A DNA stretch of 36,901 nt from Patescibacteria group bacterium (GCA_028716725.1 JAQUPG010000004.1:66680-103580), one strand, 5' to 3'; counted from the first letter of the stretch, positions 18,001-22,882 are shown. Numbers and translations: made by a program. The notes: a model not told the origin generated them from the sequence alone.

Positions 18001-18551
18001 CCTAATCCATTTCCGCCGTTATTCTTGGCCGTAAGATGGAAAATGGTCATATTGATCCCACTCGCCATATCTACGCCGGAGCCAGAAAATCCCTGCACTG
18101 TCACATATCTTATTCTACCGCCAGTTGTATTATTAAATCTGATACCGTATCTGGGGCTAGCGGGCGAACTGGCCCCGTTGCTAATTAAAGTAAGCCCCTG
18201 AAGAGTAACTCCTGAAGCGGTTACGGCAATACCGCTTTCAGGGCTACCGCCGGTTTTTCCGGAAACGTTAATTATTACCTTATCTTCCCATTCTCCGCTA
18301 ATAGTCAAACCGGATTTATTAATAATCAGAGTTTCTTTATAGGTCCCGGCCGCAACCTTAATTTCGTCTCCCGGATAAGCGGCATCAATAGCGGCCTGAA
18401 TTGTCTTATAATTCTGGTCCGAACCGACATTTAATGTAACCGCCCGAGCAATGTCCGAAGGCACAAAAAAACCGCTTACTAAAATAATTGCGGTTACGAT
18501 TGAAAAAATTCTCCTTCCCTTGATTATAATATTCTTATTCTTACAGCCCAT
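12003..18551 (-). CDS. Giant secreted beta-helix protein with Cys-rich C-terminus
   Basis: The protein has 2182 residues from the ATG at 18551. A signal peptide spans about 1-37 (KNKNIIIKGRR, hydrophobic core, ARA). Five parallel beta-helix or pectate-lyase-like units begin near residues 45, 324, 529, 782 and 1107, each opening with a motif like TIQAAIDAASPGDEIKVAAG. A Ser/Gly linker lies near 500-520. A beta-rich segment (about 1560-1700) leads into a Cys-rich tail (about 1704-2182). The tail contains two 43-residue tandem repeats of the CGNGTIDNGEQCD type (DUF4215/Myxococcus Cys-rich-like). Around residue 700 the protein shares a conserved block with the first giant protein (GGIMNYTN, NEWDIVWN, YVPDYQQSVL, AYVVDRR, GNRSHVFV), so the two genes are paralogs. 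No sortase or other anchor motif is visible. It is likely a disulfide-stabilised extracellular or surface protein. Confidence 0.88.
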   Translation of the reverse strand: MGCKNKNIIIKGRRIFSIVTAIILVSGFFVPSDIARAVTLNVGSDQNYKTIQAAIDAAYPGDEIKVAAGTYKETLIINKSGLTISGEWEDKVIINVSGKTGGSPESGIAVTASGVTLQGLTLISNGASSPASPRYGIRFNNTTGGRIRYVTVQGFSGSGVDMASGINMTIFHLTAKNNGGNGLGLQDVSNSSVSYITTSGNSGGGVRIQTWTGAIKGVVFSGANSFGESGTNNGGLYLSQSNVNPSRSPFLITYGVSGSPDVLLQSADFGYALRGNDDQAPSYSRIWFYKTLNEVEAAAAFSSGKPSHITDGRYIESLVDNKWYVPSNLGSIQAAIDAASPGDEIKVAAGTYNETLTIAKSGLTISGEWENRVTINVSGETGGSLKSGIAVTTPGVTLQGFTLVSTGTGPLYGIKFSDTQDGAIRYVTVEGPFESGVDTSTATSIITPNVTINVIKENNNNETNNSAPNNIITAEINNTVVPVNNFQGNNSNSGNLYNGQSGAGSSGGSSGGSSGSAASTPLYKSSASSLSVCNSGCSYTTIQAAIDAASAGDIINVGAGTYTINSSINVNKSVIITSDASAMVVSAVENTPVFNITADNATVEKLKITTSLSPYSIIGDELNSALILINAQNATITQNTIYADESSLGGMSTWTARGLTLQTGSATITGNKIYGVRNGIITRYNVTATISNNTIFDTKGGIMNYTNTQADANNRTMTGNSWTSTVSGLISHNEWDIVWNTAYYVPDYQQSVLALSSSNNGAYVVDRRAADATACANLTGNRSHVFVNAATGTGTASPVNGNINLPYATFALGVDAAVAGGIVNVAAGTYTEGPQIVINKNLNIVGADKNSVIINPSANTGSSGDARGWFLVNAGKTLNLQKVTLDGSGKNIYQAIRYNGSGSVSDCAIKNIKYSKYIGMGVAAMGDGDVDVTNCGFSNIERLGIIYFGTGITTNSVASGNTYTGKGTGDWLDYGVEVGGGAKATISNNIISNCKGVASSDGSTSAGILVTTYYGAGTAATITGNTISDSTDGVAVGYDGADTSSVVAHNNKFTGITNHGVDSTAPAVNAESNWWGTADGGVIAGLVSSNVDYVPYYKDAAMTTLSAAYSVCASGCNFSSIQAAVNGVSAGETVNVGAGTYGENITINKQITLLGAKHDIDPAGSADRGGESIITGQVEFTSAGANSVFNGFKINGNRIWIHGAANAKASYNIISGSSMHGIYIDGSSANAQVLYNTVANPEWQGISNQGNSGAIISHNYVKGVTDQQPIESTNHTGTGIKITYNIISGCSGAKGIDYWGGTGPEISNNQISGISAPFEAIFSDTKTNTIKDNVINNIGGPGIQLYPADVLSVYEKSVISNNTISSTKYQGIVVLGQAYTEISGNTLTGCNYYGADGTGDWDYAGIHIQDEGGKSAGHSTITGNTVAGGINGIQTWSDYVFIKNNEISGMGGSFGTEKNAGGRNYKNSAILVGSNFGTGDIDPVGVVVENNKVHDNYRNLFHNPDFSSTVKAEKNWWGSDIFETIKSWIVGLVDFSPWFTSSSMDSIKGETVVSGENKTLTLQEETTIQGDSIVVAMPSGTTVTGDKNNWDGTVRAPEVKVTASVEPPKEPGKKTQVKKVVEVGFPNVKLTFNKAVRLLIPGEAGSKAGYARGGVFTPITAICSADTQAAGDALAAEGDCYINAGADLVIWTKHFTEFIAYTTTTGCVANSECSHLDEAPVCQGNKLKTVTGTCSGNVCVAVTSLNCDSSQCGSACDANNPCPAGEGNGWRCNGPDYYNYQSNPGTCDSTCTCVGGSSQVIDVIKNYKECVEKLECVTDDDCSKYTRNMCDGNKLKNVRGVCVSYMCMITPVSSSLVVDECTYGCETYNDPDTFYTTGKCIKPEGSGQEPWPACQKSDNALAACRKNCPGGKCSLYGWGAQCGPANPGQDGFSYKNYMIIKGYHNTGGCGNWYSFPGKTMVYPTTECKDWYVGDNWCSEGDKCGDNVVNGWEQCDSGNANTNTPCTALYGGSCTYCDTNCQSHTIGGGYCGNGTIDNGEQCDKGAANTDTPCTAPYGGTCTYCDTACISHTVTPAPKTEGWSSNGYNWYAATSYTQSCTDVCASHGGVSGGNCSWPNQPADCSIVSHFFGCSSCWKYPASNSPSYRPKDNLCFSSNGGGECGANPNNDPNGFNYLRVCACNN
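12336..12605 (-). repeat. Two tandem 129-bp Cys-rich coding repeats
   Basis: The segments 12477-12605 and 12336-12464 each encode 43 residues of the pattern CGNG.ID.GEQCD...NT.TPCTA.YGG.CTYCDT.C.SHT, joined by a short GGGYC-type linker. They are alike in both protein and DNA, which suggests an internal duplication. Six Cys per unit would allow disulfide pairing outside the cell. Confidence 0.8.
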
Positions 18552-18669
18552 ATTTTTGATATAAAAGTTAAGATATTAAATTTTCCCTAAAATTTAGAGA
18601 AAAAATCTAAACCTTTTAATTTAAAAATAAAAATATATAAATTTACATAAGAACATAACTTATGACTTA

Positions 18670-18698
18670 ATTATAAACATCGGCTAAAAATTAGTCAA
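18670..18698 (-). promoter_or_regulatory. Sigma70-type promoter of the second giant gene
   Basis: On the minus strand TTGACT (complement of 18693-18698) and TATAAT (complement of 18670-18675) are separated by 17 nt, a near-consensus promoter. The leader to the ATG at 18551 is about 110 nt and AT-rich. It aligns with the leader of the first giant gene, including TATATATTTTTATTT and ATTTAATAT stretches. Confidence 0.7.
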
Positions 18699-18726
18699 AT
18701 TAATAAAGTGGATAGGTTGTGCATAA

Positions 18727-18763
18727 AAAAGGCGAAATTTATTATAATAAATCCCGCCTTTTA
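18727..18763 (-). terminator. Hairpin terminator upstream of the second giant gene
   Basis: The stem AAAGGCG..ATTTATTAT/ATAATAAAT..CGCCTTT has one or two mismatches and is flanked by T runs on both strands. It is a near copy of the hairpin at 11947. It lies downstream of the small gene at 18944 and just before the promoter at 18670-18698, insulating the giant gene. Confidence 0.75.
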
Positions 18764-18850
18764 TGTCAACGATTAGGTACAGCGGCGAATTAAGCACAAG
18801 AGCTTGTTCTAAAATTTTAGATTTCAGGTCGCCTCGTCTCGCCCCTCGCA

Positions 18851-18882
18851 GTCCCGCAATCCGCCAGCCGGCGGAGCGGGAC
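18851..18882. other. GC-rich hairpin in the gap before the second giant gene
   Basis: The nested inverted repeat GTCCCGC..CCGCC-AGCC-GGCGG..GCGGGAC lies in an otherwise unremarkable stretch. The 18552-18943 gap holds the giant-gene leader and promoter, two terminators and this hairpin, but no gene that I can support. Confidence 0.5.
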
Positions 18883-18912
18883 GAAGTGGGGTCAAAAATA
18901 GGGTCAAAAAAT

Positions 18913-18944
18913 AAGGGCAATTTGCTTTAAAACAGACTGCCCTT
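18913..18944 (-). terminator. Terminator of the small gene at 18944
   Basis: The stem AAGGGCA/TGCCCTT with an 18-nt loop begins at the stop codon and is followed on the minus strand by ATTTTTT. Together with the upstream promoter it makes the 18944 gene a single-gene transcription unit. Confidence 0.65.
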
Positions 18945-19300
18945 TAAAGAGGTTCGGTGGGCGATACCTTTCTTGCTCTGTCAGCGCGTTCCTGCGCTAA
19001 CCTTTGAAGTCTTGAGGCCCTTTCTTTCTCCACATCAAACTTCTGCATTATTTGGTCAACAGCCATCTTCATCACAAAAGCGGCAAAGATAGGCGCGCTT
19101 TCCAAAACCCTTTCGGCAAAATCAGGCGTCCGGGAATTAATAACTCTTTTAAAAATGCCTAAAGCATCATCAATTTTATTTCCCGCCATTCCCCTTTCAA
19201 TAGATTTAGCGAGATTGCCCATCGGCGTATTTGGAAATTTAATTCCAGCCTCATCCAGCCTCGTGGTTTGGCTTAAAGGTCTTATGGGATTAACTGACAT
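18944..19300 (-). CDS. Small cytoplasmic protein of unknown function
   Basis: The protein has 118 residues. I do not recognise the family. It has no signal peptide or membrane segment. It opens with MSVNPIRPLSQTTRL, has a mixed helical middle (about 30-80), and ends in a charged helix rich in Arg, Glu and Gln (about 82-112), suggesting a coiled or nucleic-acid-binding tail. The start is well fixed: AAGGAG lies 7 nt before the ATG, and a TTGACA-17-TAGTAT promoter lies about 50 nt upstream. It has its own terminator and is followed by the 19404 gene's terminator on the other side, so it is monocistronic. The strong SD sets it apart from most genes here. Confidence 0.7.
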   Translation of the reverse strand: MSVNPIRPLSQTTRLDEAGIKFPNTPMGNLAKSIERGMAGNKIDDALGIFKRVINSRTPDFAERVLESAPIFAAFVMKMAVDQIMQKFDVEKERASRLQRLAQERADRARKVSPTEPL

Positions 19301-19348
19301 CGGCTAACTCCTTACCTTAAAGAATGAATTTTTGGTTGTTAATTTTTA

Positions 19349-19377
19349 ATACTAACACGTTCAATATTTTATGTCAA
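19349..19377 (-). promoter_or_regulatory. Promoter of the 18944 gene
   Basis: On the minus strand TTGACA (complement of 19372-19377) and TAGTAT (complement of 19349-19354) are spaced by 17 nt, about 50 nt upstream of an ATG with a strong SD. Confidence 0.65.
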
Positions 19378-19395
19378 ATCTAAAAAATAATTAAA

Positions 19396-19421
19396 AACAC
19401 CCCTCAAACTTGAAGGGTGTT
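19396..19421 (-). terminator. Terminator overlapping the end of the 19404 gene
   Basis: A 12-bp stem AACACCCTTCAA/TTGAGGGGTGTT with a very short loop includes the last codons and stop of the 19404 gene. It is followed on the minus strand by TTTAATT. Confidence 0.75.
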
Positions 19422-19742
19422 CTGGCCTTTTGCGAGCCGCGAATAAATTTTTTTGGCTTTTCTCCTTAAAAGATCCCTGAGCGACTTTGAAGGAAGCAAC
19501 ATCTCGTCCTTAACAATAGTCGCAAACCACTCTGGAATTTTATCGGCATTGTCAATGGGTAAAGCCCCTATGACTTCCGCCATCCTTGCTTCAACGGCTT
19601 TTTGGACTCCGGAATCCTTCTTATGTTCGTTCCAAAGCCTCATTAGTTCATTCATATCAGATATGGAAGAAACGCTTTCCGCTAACGGCGTTGGTTTCCC
19701 CAAAAAATCACCCAGCAGGGTCTTTAGAGCTTGCTTGTCCAT
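19404..19742 (-). CDS. Small cytoplasmic protein of unknown function
   Basis: The protein has 112 residues from the ATG at 19742. This start is chosen because a full AAGGAGG lies 5 nt upstream; the longer open frame (to 19796) is not needed. I do not recognise the family. It is mostly helical, without signal peptide or membrane segments. Features are an N-terminal helix MDKQALKTLLGDFLGK, a central WNEHKK segment, and a basic C-terminus (RRKAKKIYSRLAKG) that could contact nucleic acid. A TTGACT-17-TATTAT promoter lies about 60 nt upstream and a terminator overlaps the 3' end, so it is a single-gene unit. It resembles its neighbour at 18944 in having a strong SD, its own promoter and own terminator, but no clear sequence similarity. 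Confidence 0.7.
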   Translation of the reverse strand: MDKQALKTLLGDFLGKPTPLAESVSSISDMNELMRLWNEHKKDSGVQKAVEARMAEVIGALPIDNADKIPEWFATIVKDEMLLPSKSLRDLLRRKAKKIYSRLAKGQNTLQV

Positions 19743-19804
19743 AGAATCCTCCTTGTTGCGTATGAAAAACAATTTAAAAAAACAAAATAACAACAAGATA
19801 ATAA

Positions 19805-19833
19805 ATAATAGCGTAAAAAGGTTGTAAAGTCAA
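19805..19833 (-). promoter_or_regulatory. Promoter of the 19404 gene
   Basis: On the minus strand TTGACT (complement of 19828-19833) and TATTAT (complement of 19805-19810) are spaced by 17 nt. It lies between the terminator of the CAP-protein gene and the AAGGAGG-led start at 19742. Confidence 0.7.
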
Positions 19834-19843
19834 ATAATCTAAA

Positions 19844-19873
19844 AAGGTCCACAGAAAATTCCCCATGGACTTT
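19844..19873 (-). terminator. Terminator of the CAP-domain gene
   Basis: The stem AAAGTCCA/TGGACCTTT (one mismatch) with a 14-nt loop is followed by TTTTAG on the minus strand. It lies 33 nt beyond the stop codon at 19906. Confidence 0.65.
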
Positions 19874-19905
19874 AAAAATTAAAATTCCTTTGCATTTTAC
19901 CGGAA

Positions 19906-21627
19906 TTACAAAACAATCAAAATCACCAATAAGAAAATTAAACCTAAAGCCGAGGCGATTATTTTCGGATGCTGCTTTTTAATTTCTATGAAGATATTTA
20001 AAAGCAGGGCGATAATAACTATGCCTAAAATAATTTTATAATAAATCGAGCTGACGTCAAAAAGCGCTTTCACGAATTTCGGCTGCTCCTTCTTTAGAAA
20101 GAAATACTGGGACAGGAGCGAGGGCTTAACCGGGGTAATGTTCTCCCAGCTGATATCTGACAAAGTCTTGTTGCCGGCCCAGTCAGTAGCGCTTAAGGAA
20201 GGGAGAACAACCGGATTAAAAACCTGATCCTGGTCCTGGTTAAAAATAATAGTCTGCCCGACCCATTTATTATCCTCCGATTCGTCCCGGGATAAAGCCA
20301 TATGATAATTACTGAAAACTACTTCGGCTAAAACCGTATCCGAGCTTAAATAGGCGGTCGCCTGAACAACTTTATCTTTTTGCCCGGCCGCTTCAACAAC
20401 CGTTAGCTTAGTCCTGGCCTGGTCAATCTCCGGCGGGATGGTATCAACCATTAAAGAAAGAATTTCCGATTCCTTATTTTCTTCGCCCCGGGAAGCAACC
20501 GCTTTTAAACTATGCGGGCCTTCGGCTAAATTCGCGGCTAAATCGGCATATCCGCCGGCAAGGGCAACAGCGCCGCCGATTTCTTCGCCATCAATATAAA
20601 CGGCGACTTTTTCCGCTCCCGGGGAAAAAACCTTAATTTTTACTGAACCACCGTCTAATAACCCCTTAGCCGGAGAAATAAAAATAGGCGCTTCCAAGGG
20701 CAGAGGAATAATTTCCTCTTTCTCTCCCATAACGGCCGTCTCGTTCGCACTTCCTAAAATAGCGGGCGCTTCCACCCGAATCTCCGTATTCTTCACCGCT
20801 TCCGAAGCATCCGGCTTTTGAATCTCCGGGCCGGCCGTCGGCTGGTTTTGCGCGCCAAAAAATTGGGCGACTAAAGTCGTATCGTAATTATTATAAAGGC
20901 CGCTCGCCATCCCCACCCCGATTTCGGAAAAATCCGGGTCAATCAGATTGGCGTAATGAGTCTGGCTCTTTACCCAGCCGTTAACGACTTCTTCCGCGCT
21001 GCTAAACCCCATGGCTAAATTCTCTCCGGCAATGGCGTATTTATAATTTACGCCGGCAAGCCAATTTTTGACTGTTTTTTCATCCGGACCGACATGGGCA
21101 AAATATTGCTTTAAGAGCATGTCTTCAGCTTTGTTATAAGCAGCCTGGGTCAATGAACTATTTTCTGTTAATAACTGAACGCCAACACTTTGCCTTATTT
21201 TATTAGTTAACTCAATAATCTTTTTGGCTTGTTCCAAAAGGACATCAGGCGTAAGCCAGGCGCCGACAGGAATAATAACGACAAAAGCGATGACCAGCAC
21301 TTTTACTAAAATCGCGCTTAAAGCATGAAAAAATATCCGCTGCGGGTGAAGGGCCTGCGGTTTATAATCATTGCCGGCATAAGGGATAAATAAATCTTTC
21401 AGCTTCCCCCGCCCGCGCGGGTTCCTGCCCATTTTTACTTCATCCCCGTCAGAAACCCCGTCTTTGTCCGTATCCGGATCATTAGGGTCCGTGCCGTAAA
21501 CATTAACTTCTTCATAATCAGCCAGGCCGTCATTGTCGCTGTCCTTTTTATTCGGATTGGTCCCTAATTTTTTTTCTTCTTCATCAAGCAAGCCGTCGGC
21601 ATCAGAATCTTTTATTTCTCTATTCAT
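19906..21627 (-). CDS. Membrane-anchored CAP/SCP-domain protein with TSP3-like calcium repeats
   Basis: The protein has 573 residues from the ATG at 21627, chosen because AAGG lies 8 nt upstream; an ATG at 21654 would add nine residues. Residues about 7-65 hold three thrombospondin type 3-like calcium loops (DSDADGLLDEEE, DSDNDGLADYEE, DTDKDGVSDGDE). A hydrophobic segment lies near 95-125. A CAP (SCP/PR-1, cd05379) domain follows (about 130-260) with family motifs YFAHVGP, AGENLA and THYANLIDPDFSEIGVG. An Ig-like or beta-sandwich region (about 295-400) and a second beta region lead to two C-terminal membrane segments in the last 55 residues. Bacterial CAP proteins are secreted or surface proteins of varied or unknown activity. 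The acidic repeats lie before the first membrane segment, so their side of the membrane is uncertain. Confidence 0.87.
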   Translation of the reverse strand: MNREIKDSDADGLLDEEEKKLGTNPNKKDSDNDGLADYEEVNVYGTDPNDPDTDKDGVSDGDEVKMGRNPRGRGKLKDLFIPYAGNDYKPQALHPQRIFFHALSAILVKVLVIAFVVIIPVGAWLTPDVLLEQAKKIIELTNKIRQSVGVQLLTENSSLTQAAYNKAEDMLLKQYFAHVGPDEKTVKNWLAGVNYKYAIAGENLAMGFSSAEEVVNGWVKSQTHYANLIDPDFSEIGVGMASGLYNNYDTTLVAQFFGAQNQPTAGPEIQKPDASEAVKNTEIRVEAPAILGSANETAVMGEKEEIIPLPLEAPIFISPAKGLLDGGSVKIKVFSPGAEKVAVYIDGEEIGGAVALAGGYADLAANLAEGPHSLKAVASRGEENKESEILSLMVDTIPPEIDQARTKLTVVEAAGQKDKVVQATAYLSSDTVLAEVVFSNYHMALSRDESEDNKWVGQTIIFNQDQDQVFNPVVLPSLSATDWAGNKTLSDISWENITPVKPSLLSQYFFLKKEQPKFVKALFDVSSIYYKIILGIVIIALLLNIFIEIKKQHPKIIASALGLIFLLVILIVL

Positions 21628-21713
21628 ATTATTGACCTTGATAAAAAACTTCATTTATTTAAAAATAAGGTTTTATTATACTAAACTGTACTACAAAAAT
21701 AGAAAAAAGTCAA

Positions 21714-21780
21714 ACCCCGTTAGAAACTCACCTCGTTGGAAATACATTTCTAATGGGATAAGACATGTTTCTAACGGGGT
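21714..21780. repeat. Palindromic element upstream of the CAP-domain gene
   Basis: Outer arms ACCCCGTTAGAAAC (21714-21727) and GTTTCTAACGGGGT (21767-21780) are perfectly complementary. A second, degenerate pair inside (CCTCGTTGGAAAT and ATTTCTAATGGG) makes a nested copy. It lies about 90 nt upstream of the CAP-gene start and 12 nt from a terminator. Confidence 0.85.
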
Positions 21781-21791
21781 CAAATAAAAAA

Positions 21792-21812
21792 CACTCCCGG
21801 CTTTAAGGGGTG
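21792..21812 (-). terminator. Weak terminator after the small membrane ORF
   Basis: The stem CACCCC/GGGAGTG has one bulged base and an 8-nt loop, and is followed on the minus strand by TTTTTTATTT. It lies 35 nt beyond the stop at 21848, supporting transcription of that small ORF. Confidence 0.55.
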
Positions 21813-21847
21813 CCTGTCTGATTTAGTAAAATTAAAAAATGATTATA

Positions 21848-21946
21848 TTAAAAAGACTTCAGCAAAACAAATATAACGGCCAAAATAGCCACTCCCAAAG
21901 AAATAATTTTAATCATACTTACGCCCGCTTTGTCTGCGTTAAACAT
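21848..21946 (-). CDS. Possible 32-residue single-span membrane peptide
   Basis: The small ORF from the ATG at 21946 encodes MFNADKAGVSMIKIISL followed by a hydrophobic run ending in LLKSF. This is one clear membrane span (about 12-30) with a short polar N-terminus. A longer in-frame start at 22051 reads into GC-rich repeat sequence and is not credible. A terminator-like hairpin follows. There is no SD and no recognised family. The composition fits small membrane peptides, but a chance ORF cannot be excluded. Confidence 0.35.
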   Translation of the reverse strand: MFNADKAGVSMIKIISLGVAILAVIFVLLKSF

Positions 21947-22129
21947 GTTGTTTTTTATTTTAATTTTATTAAAAAATGAAGCTTCGCCCCCTACGGTTCC
22001 CCCAGGAGATTTCTCCGGGCGAGAAAACAAAAATCCATGGTGATATATCATGGATCTCTATTTTCTTGTGGGCTTGTCCGCGTGCCGCCGCTAAAGCTAT
22101 GGCGACGTGCGACCGGAGCTTAAGCGTAG

Positions 22130-22150
22130 GTGGGCCGGGTAGGGTTCGAA
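22130..22150 (-). repeat. Duplicate of the tRNA-Tyr 3' end
   Basis: These 21 bp are identical to 22241-22261, the T-arm 3' half and acceptor 3' strand of tRNA-Tyr plus one flanking base. The copies are 111 bp apart in direct orientation. The rest of the tRNA is absent. This is the pattern left by integration at a tRNA 3' end, or by a local duplication. The 21947-22241 gap otherwise holds GC-rich hairpin sequence (about 21975-22125) and the tRNA terminator. Confidence 0.75.
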
Positions 22151-22202
22151 AACTCCTCGGTGCCGAAGCGGGGGGGTAGGTTCTTCCAACACCCAACTCA
22201 GC

Positions 22203-22240
22203 AAAACACAAAAATGGCACTGATGCCGTTTTTGTGTTTT
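22203..22240 (-). terminator. Terminator of the tRNA-Thr / tRNA-Tyr unit
   Basis: The long stem AAAACACAAAAA.GGCA/TGCC.TTTTTGTGTTTT has one mismatch and a 4-nt loop. It begins 2 nt after the tRNA-Tyr 3' end and includes a T-rich 3' strand on the minus strand. Confidence 0.8.
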
Positions 22241-22241
22241 G

Positions 22242-22324
22242 TGGGCCGGGTAGGGTTCGAACCTACGAAGGCGTGAGCCAACAGATTTACAGTCTGTCCC
22301 ATTTGACCGCTTTGGTACCGACCC
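22242..22324 (-). tRNA. tRNA-Tyr (anticodon GTA)
   Basis: An 83-nt class II tRNA folds on the minus strand. The acceptor stem is GGGTCGG/CCGGCCC with one G-T pair and discriminator A. The anticodon stem is ACAGA/TCTGT with loop CTGTAAA, giving anticodon GTA. A long variable arm (TGGCTCACGCCTTC) is present, as expected for bacterial tRNA-Tyr. The T-arm is GTAGG-TTCGAAC-CCTAC. The CCA tail is not encoded. It ends directly before a strong terminator. Confidence 0.95.
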
Positions 22325-22327
22325 GGG

Positions 22328-22369
22328 TGATAACTTTTAACTATTAACAATTAACTTTTAACTTTTAGA
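22328..22369. repeat. Heptamer array, left flank of four-helix-bundle cassette B
   Basis: Six 7-bp units read TGATAAC, TTTTAAC, TATTAAC, AATTAAC, TTTTAAC, TTTTAGA on the plus strand. The array starts 4 nt from the tRNA-Tyr 5' end and its last unit contains the stop codon of the four-helix-bundle gene (22365-22367). It is inverted relative to the array at 22724-22758. Confidence 0.88.
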
Positions 22370-22715
22370 ATGATAACTGTTTTTTAAAACCGCCTAATTG
22401 TTTGGCTATATTCTCGGACTGCTCTAGCATGATATTATAAATTTTTCCGCTAATCAAGTTAATTTCTGCCATGATCTGTAAACAGGCTACTGCTTCATTC
22501 AGAGAACCTAGGGATTTTTCCAAATAACGCGCAAATTCTTTGTCTGATTTTACCGCCGAACCTTCAGCTATATTTAGGACAACTGATAAAGCCGCTCTTT
22601 TTGTTTGGTCTTTTAAACTATAATCATTAATTCTTTCCGTAATCGTTAAAATATTTTTATAATAAATAACACTCGCCTTATAAACCGGGAAGTCCATAAA
22701 ACGGAATGTCTTCAT
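22365..22715 (-). CDS. Four-helix-bundle protein, S23/IVP family (copy B)
   Basis: The protein has 116 residues, the same length as copy A at 1564 and about 60% identical to it by eye. Conserved blocks are MKTFRFMDFPVYKA, KRAALSVVLNIAEGSA, KSDKEFARYLE and IAKQLGGF. Its position is telling: it lies between tRNA-Thr and tRNA-Tyr, all three on the same strand, with inverted heptamer arrays on both sides. The two tRNAs share one terminator past tRNA-Tyr, so they were probably adjacent in one transcript before this gene arrived. If so, the mRNA for this protein would be part of a tRNA precursor. No SD is visible. The function is unknown; RNA or DNA hairpin binding is a reasonable guess from the IVP and Avd relatives. 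Confidence 0.9.
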   Translation of the reverse strand: MKTFRFMDFPVYKASVIYYKNILTITERINDYSLKDQTKRAALSVVLNIAEGSAVKSDKEFARYLEKSLGSLNEAVACLQIMAEINLISGKIYNIMLEQSENIAKQLGGFKKQLSF

Positions 22716-22723
22716 ATTTTTAT

Positions 22724-22758
22724 GTTAATTGTTAAAAGTCAATTGTTAATTGTTATTT
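22724..22758. repeat. 35-bp heptamer array, right flank of cassette B
   Basis: Five exact 7-bp units read GTTAATT, GTTAAAA, GTCAATT, GTTAATT, GTTATTT. The array lies between the four-helix-bundle start and the tRNA-Thr 3' end, 4 nt from the tRNA. It is nearly identical to the array at 22848-22882 on the other side of tRNA-Thr. Confidence 0.92.
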
Positions 22759-22762
22759 CCTG

Positions 22763-22835
22763 AGCCGTTGCGCGGATTTGAACCGCGGACCTACTCCTTA
22801 CCATGGAGTTGCTCTACCAGCTGAGCTACAACGGC
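22763..22835 (-). tRNA. tRNA-Thr (anticodon GGT)
   Basis: A 73-nt cloverleaf folds on the minus strand. The acceptor stem is GCCGTTG/CAACGGC with discriminator T. The D-arm is GCTC/GAGC, the anticodon stem ACTCC/GGAGT with loop ATGGTAA giving anticodon GGT, and the T-arm CGCGG-TTCAAAT-CCGCG. The CCA tail is not encoded. It is flanked on both sides by near-identical 35-bp heptamer arrays. Confidence 0.95.
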
Positions 22836-22847
22836 CTTCCTTAAATT

Positions 22848-22882
22848 GTTAATTGTTAAAAGTTAATTGTTAATTGTCATAA
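22848..22882. repeat. 35-bp heptamer array upstream of tRNA-Thr
   Basis: Five exact 7-bp units read GTTAATT, GTTAAAA, GTTAATT, GTTAATT, GTCATAA. It would lie in the tRNA-Thr promoter or leader. With the array at 22724 it forms a direct repeat around the tRNA. Confidence 0.92.

Noticed and set aside
21969-22220. Minus-strand ORF across the tRNA-Tyr terminator
   Set aside because: It spans the terminator and the duplicated tRNA fragment and has no family features.
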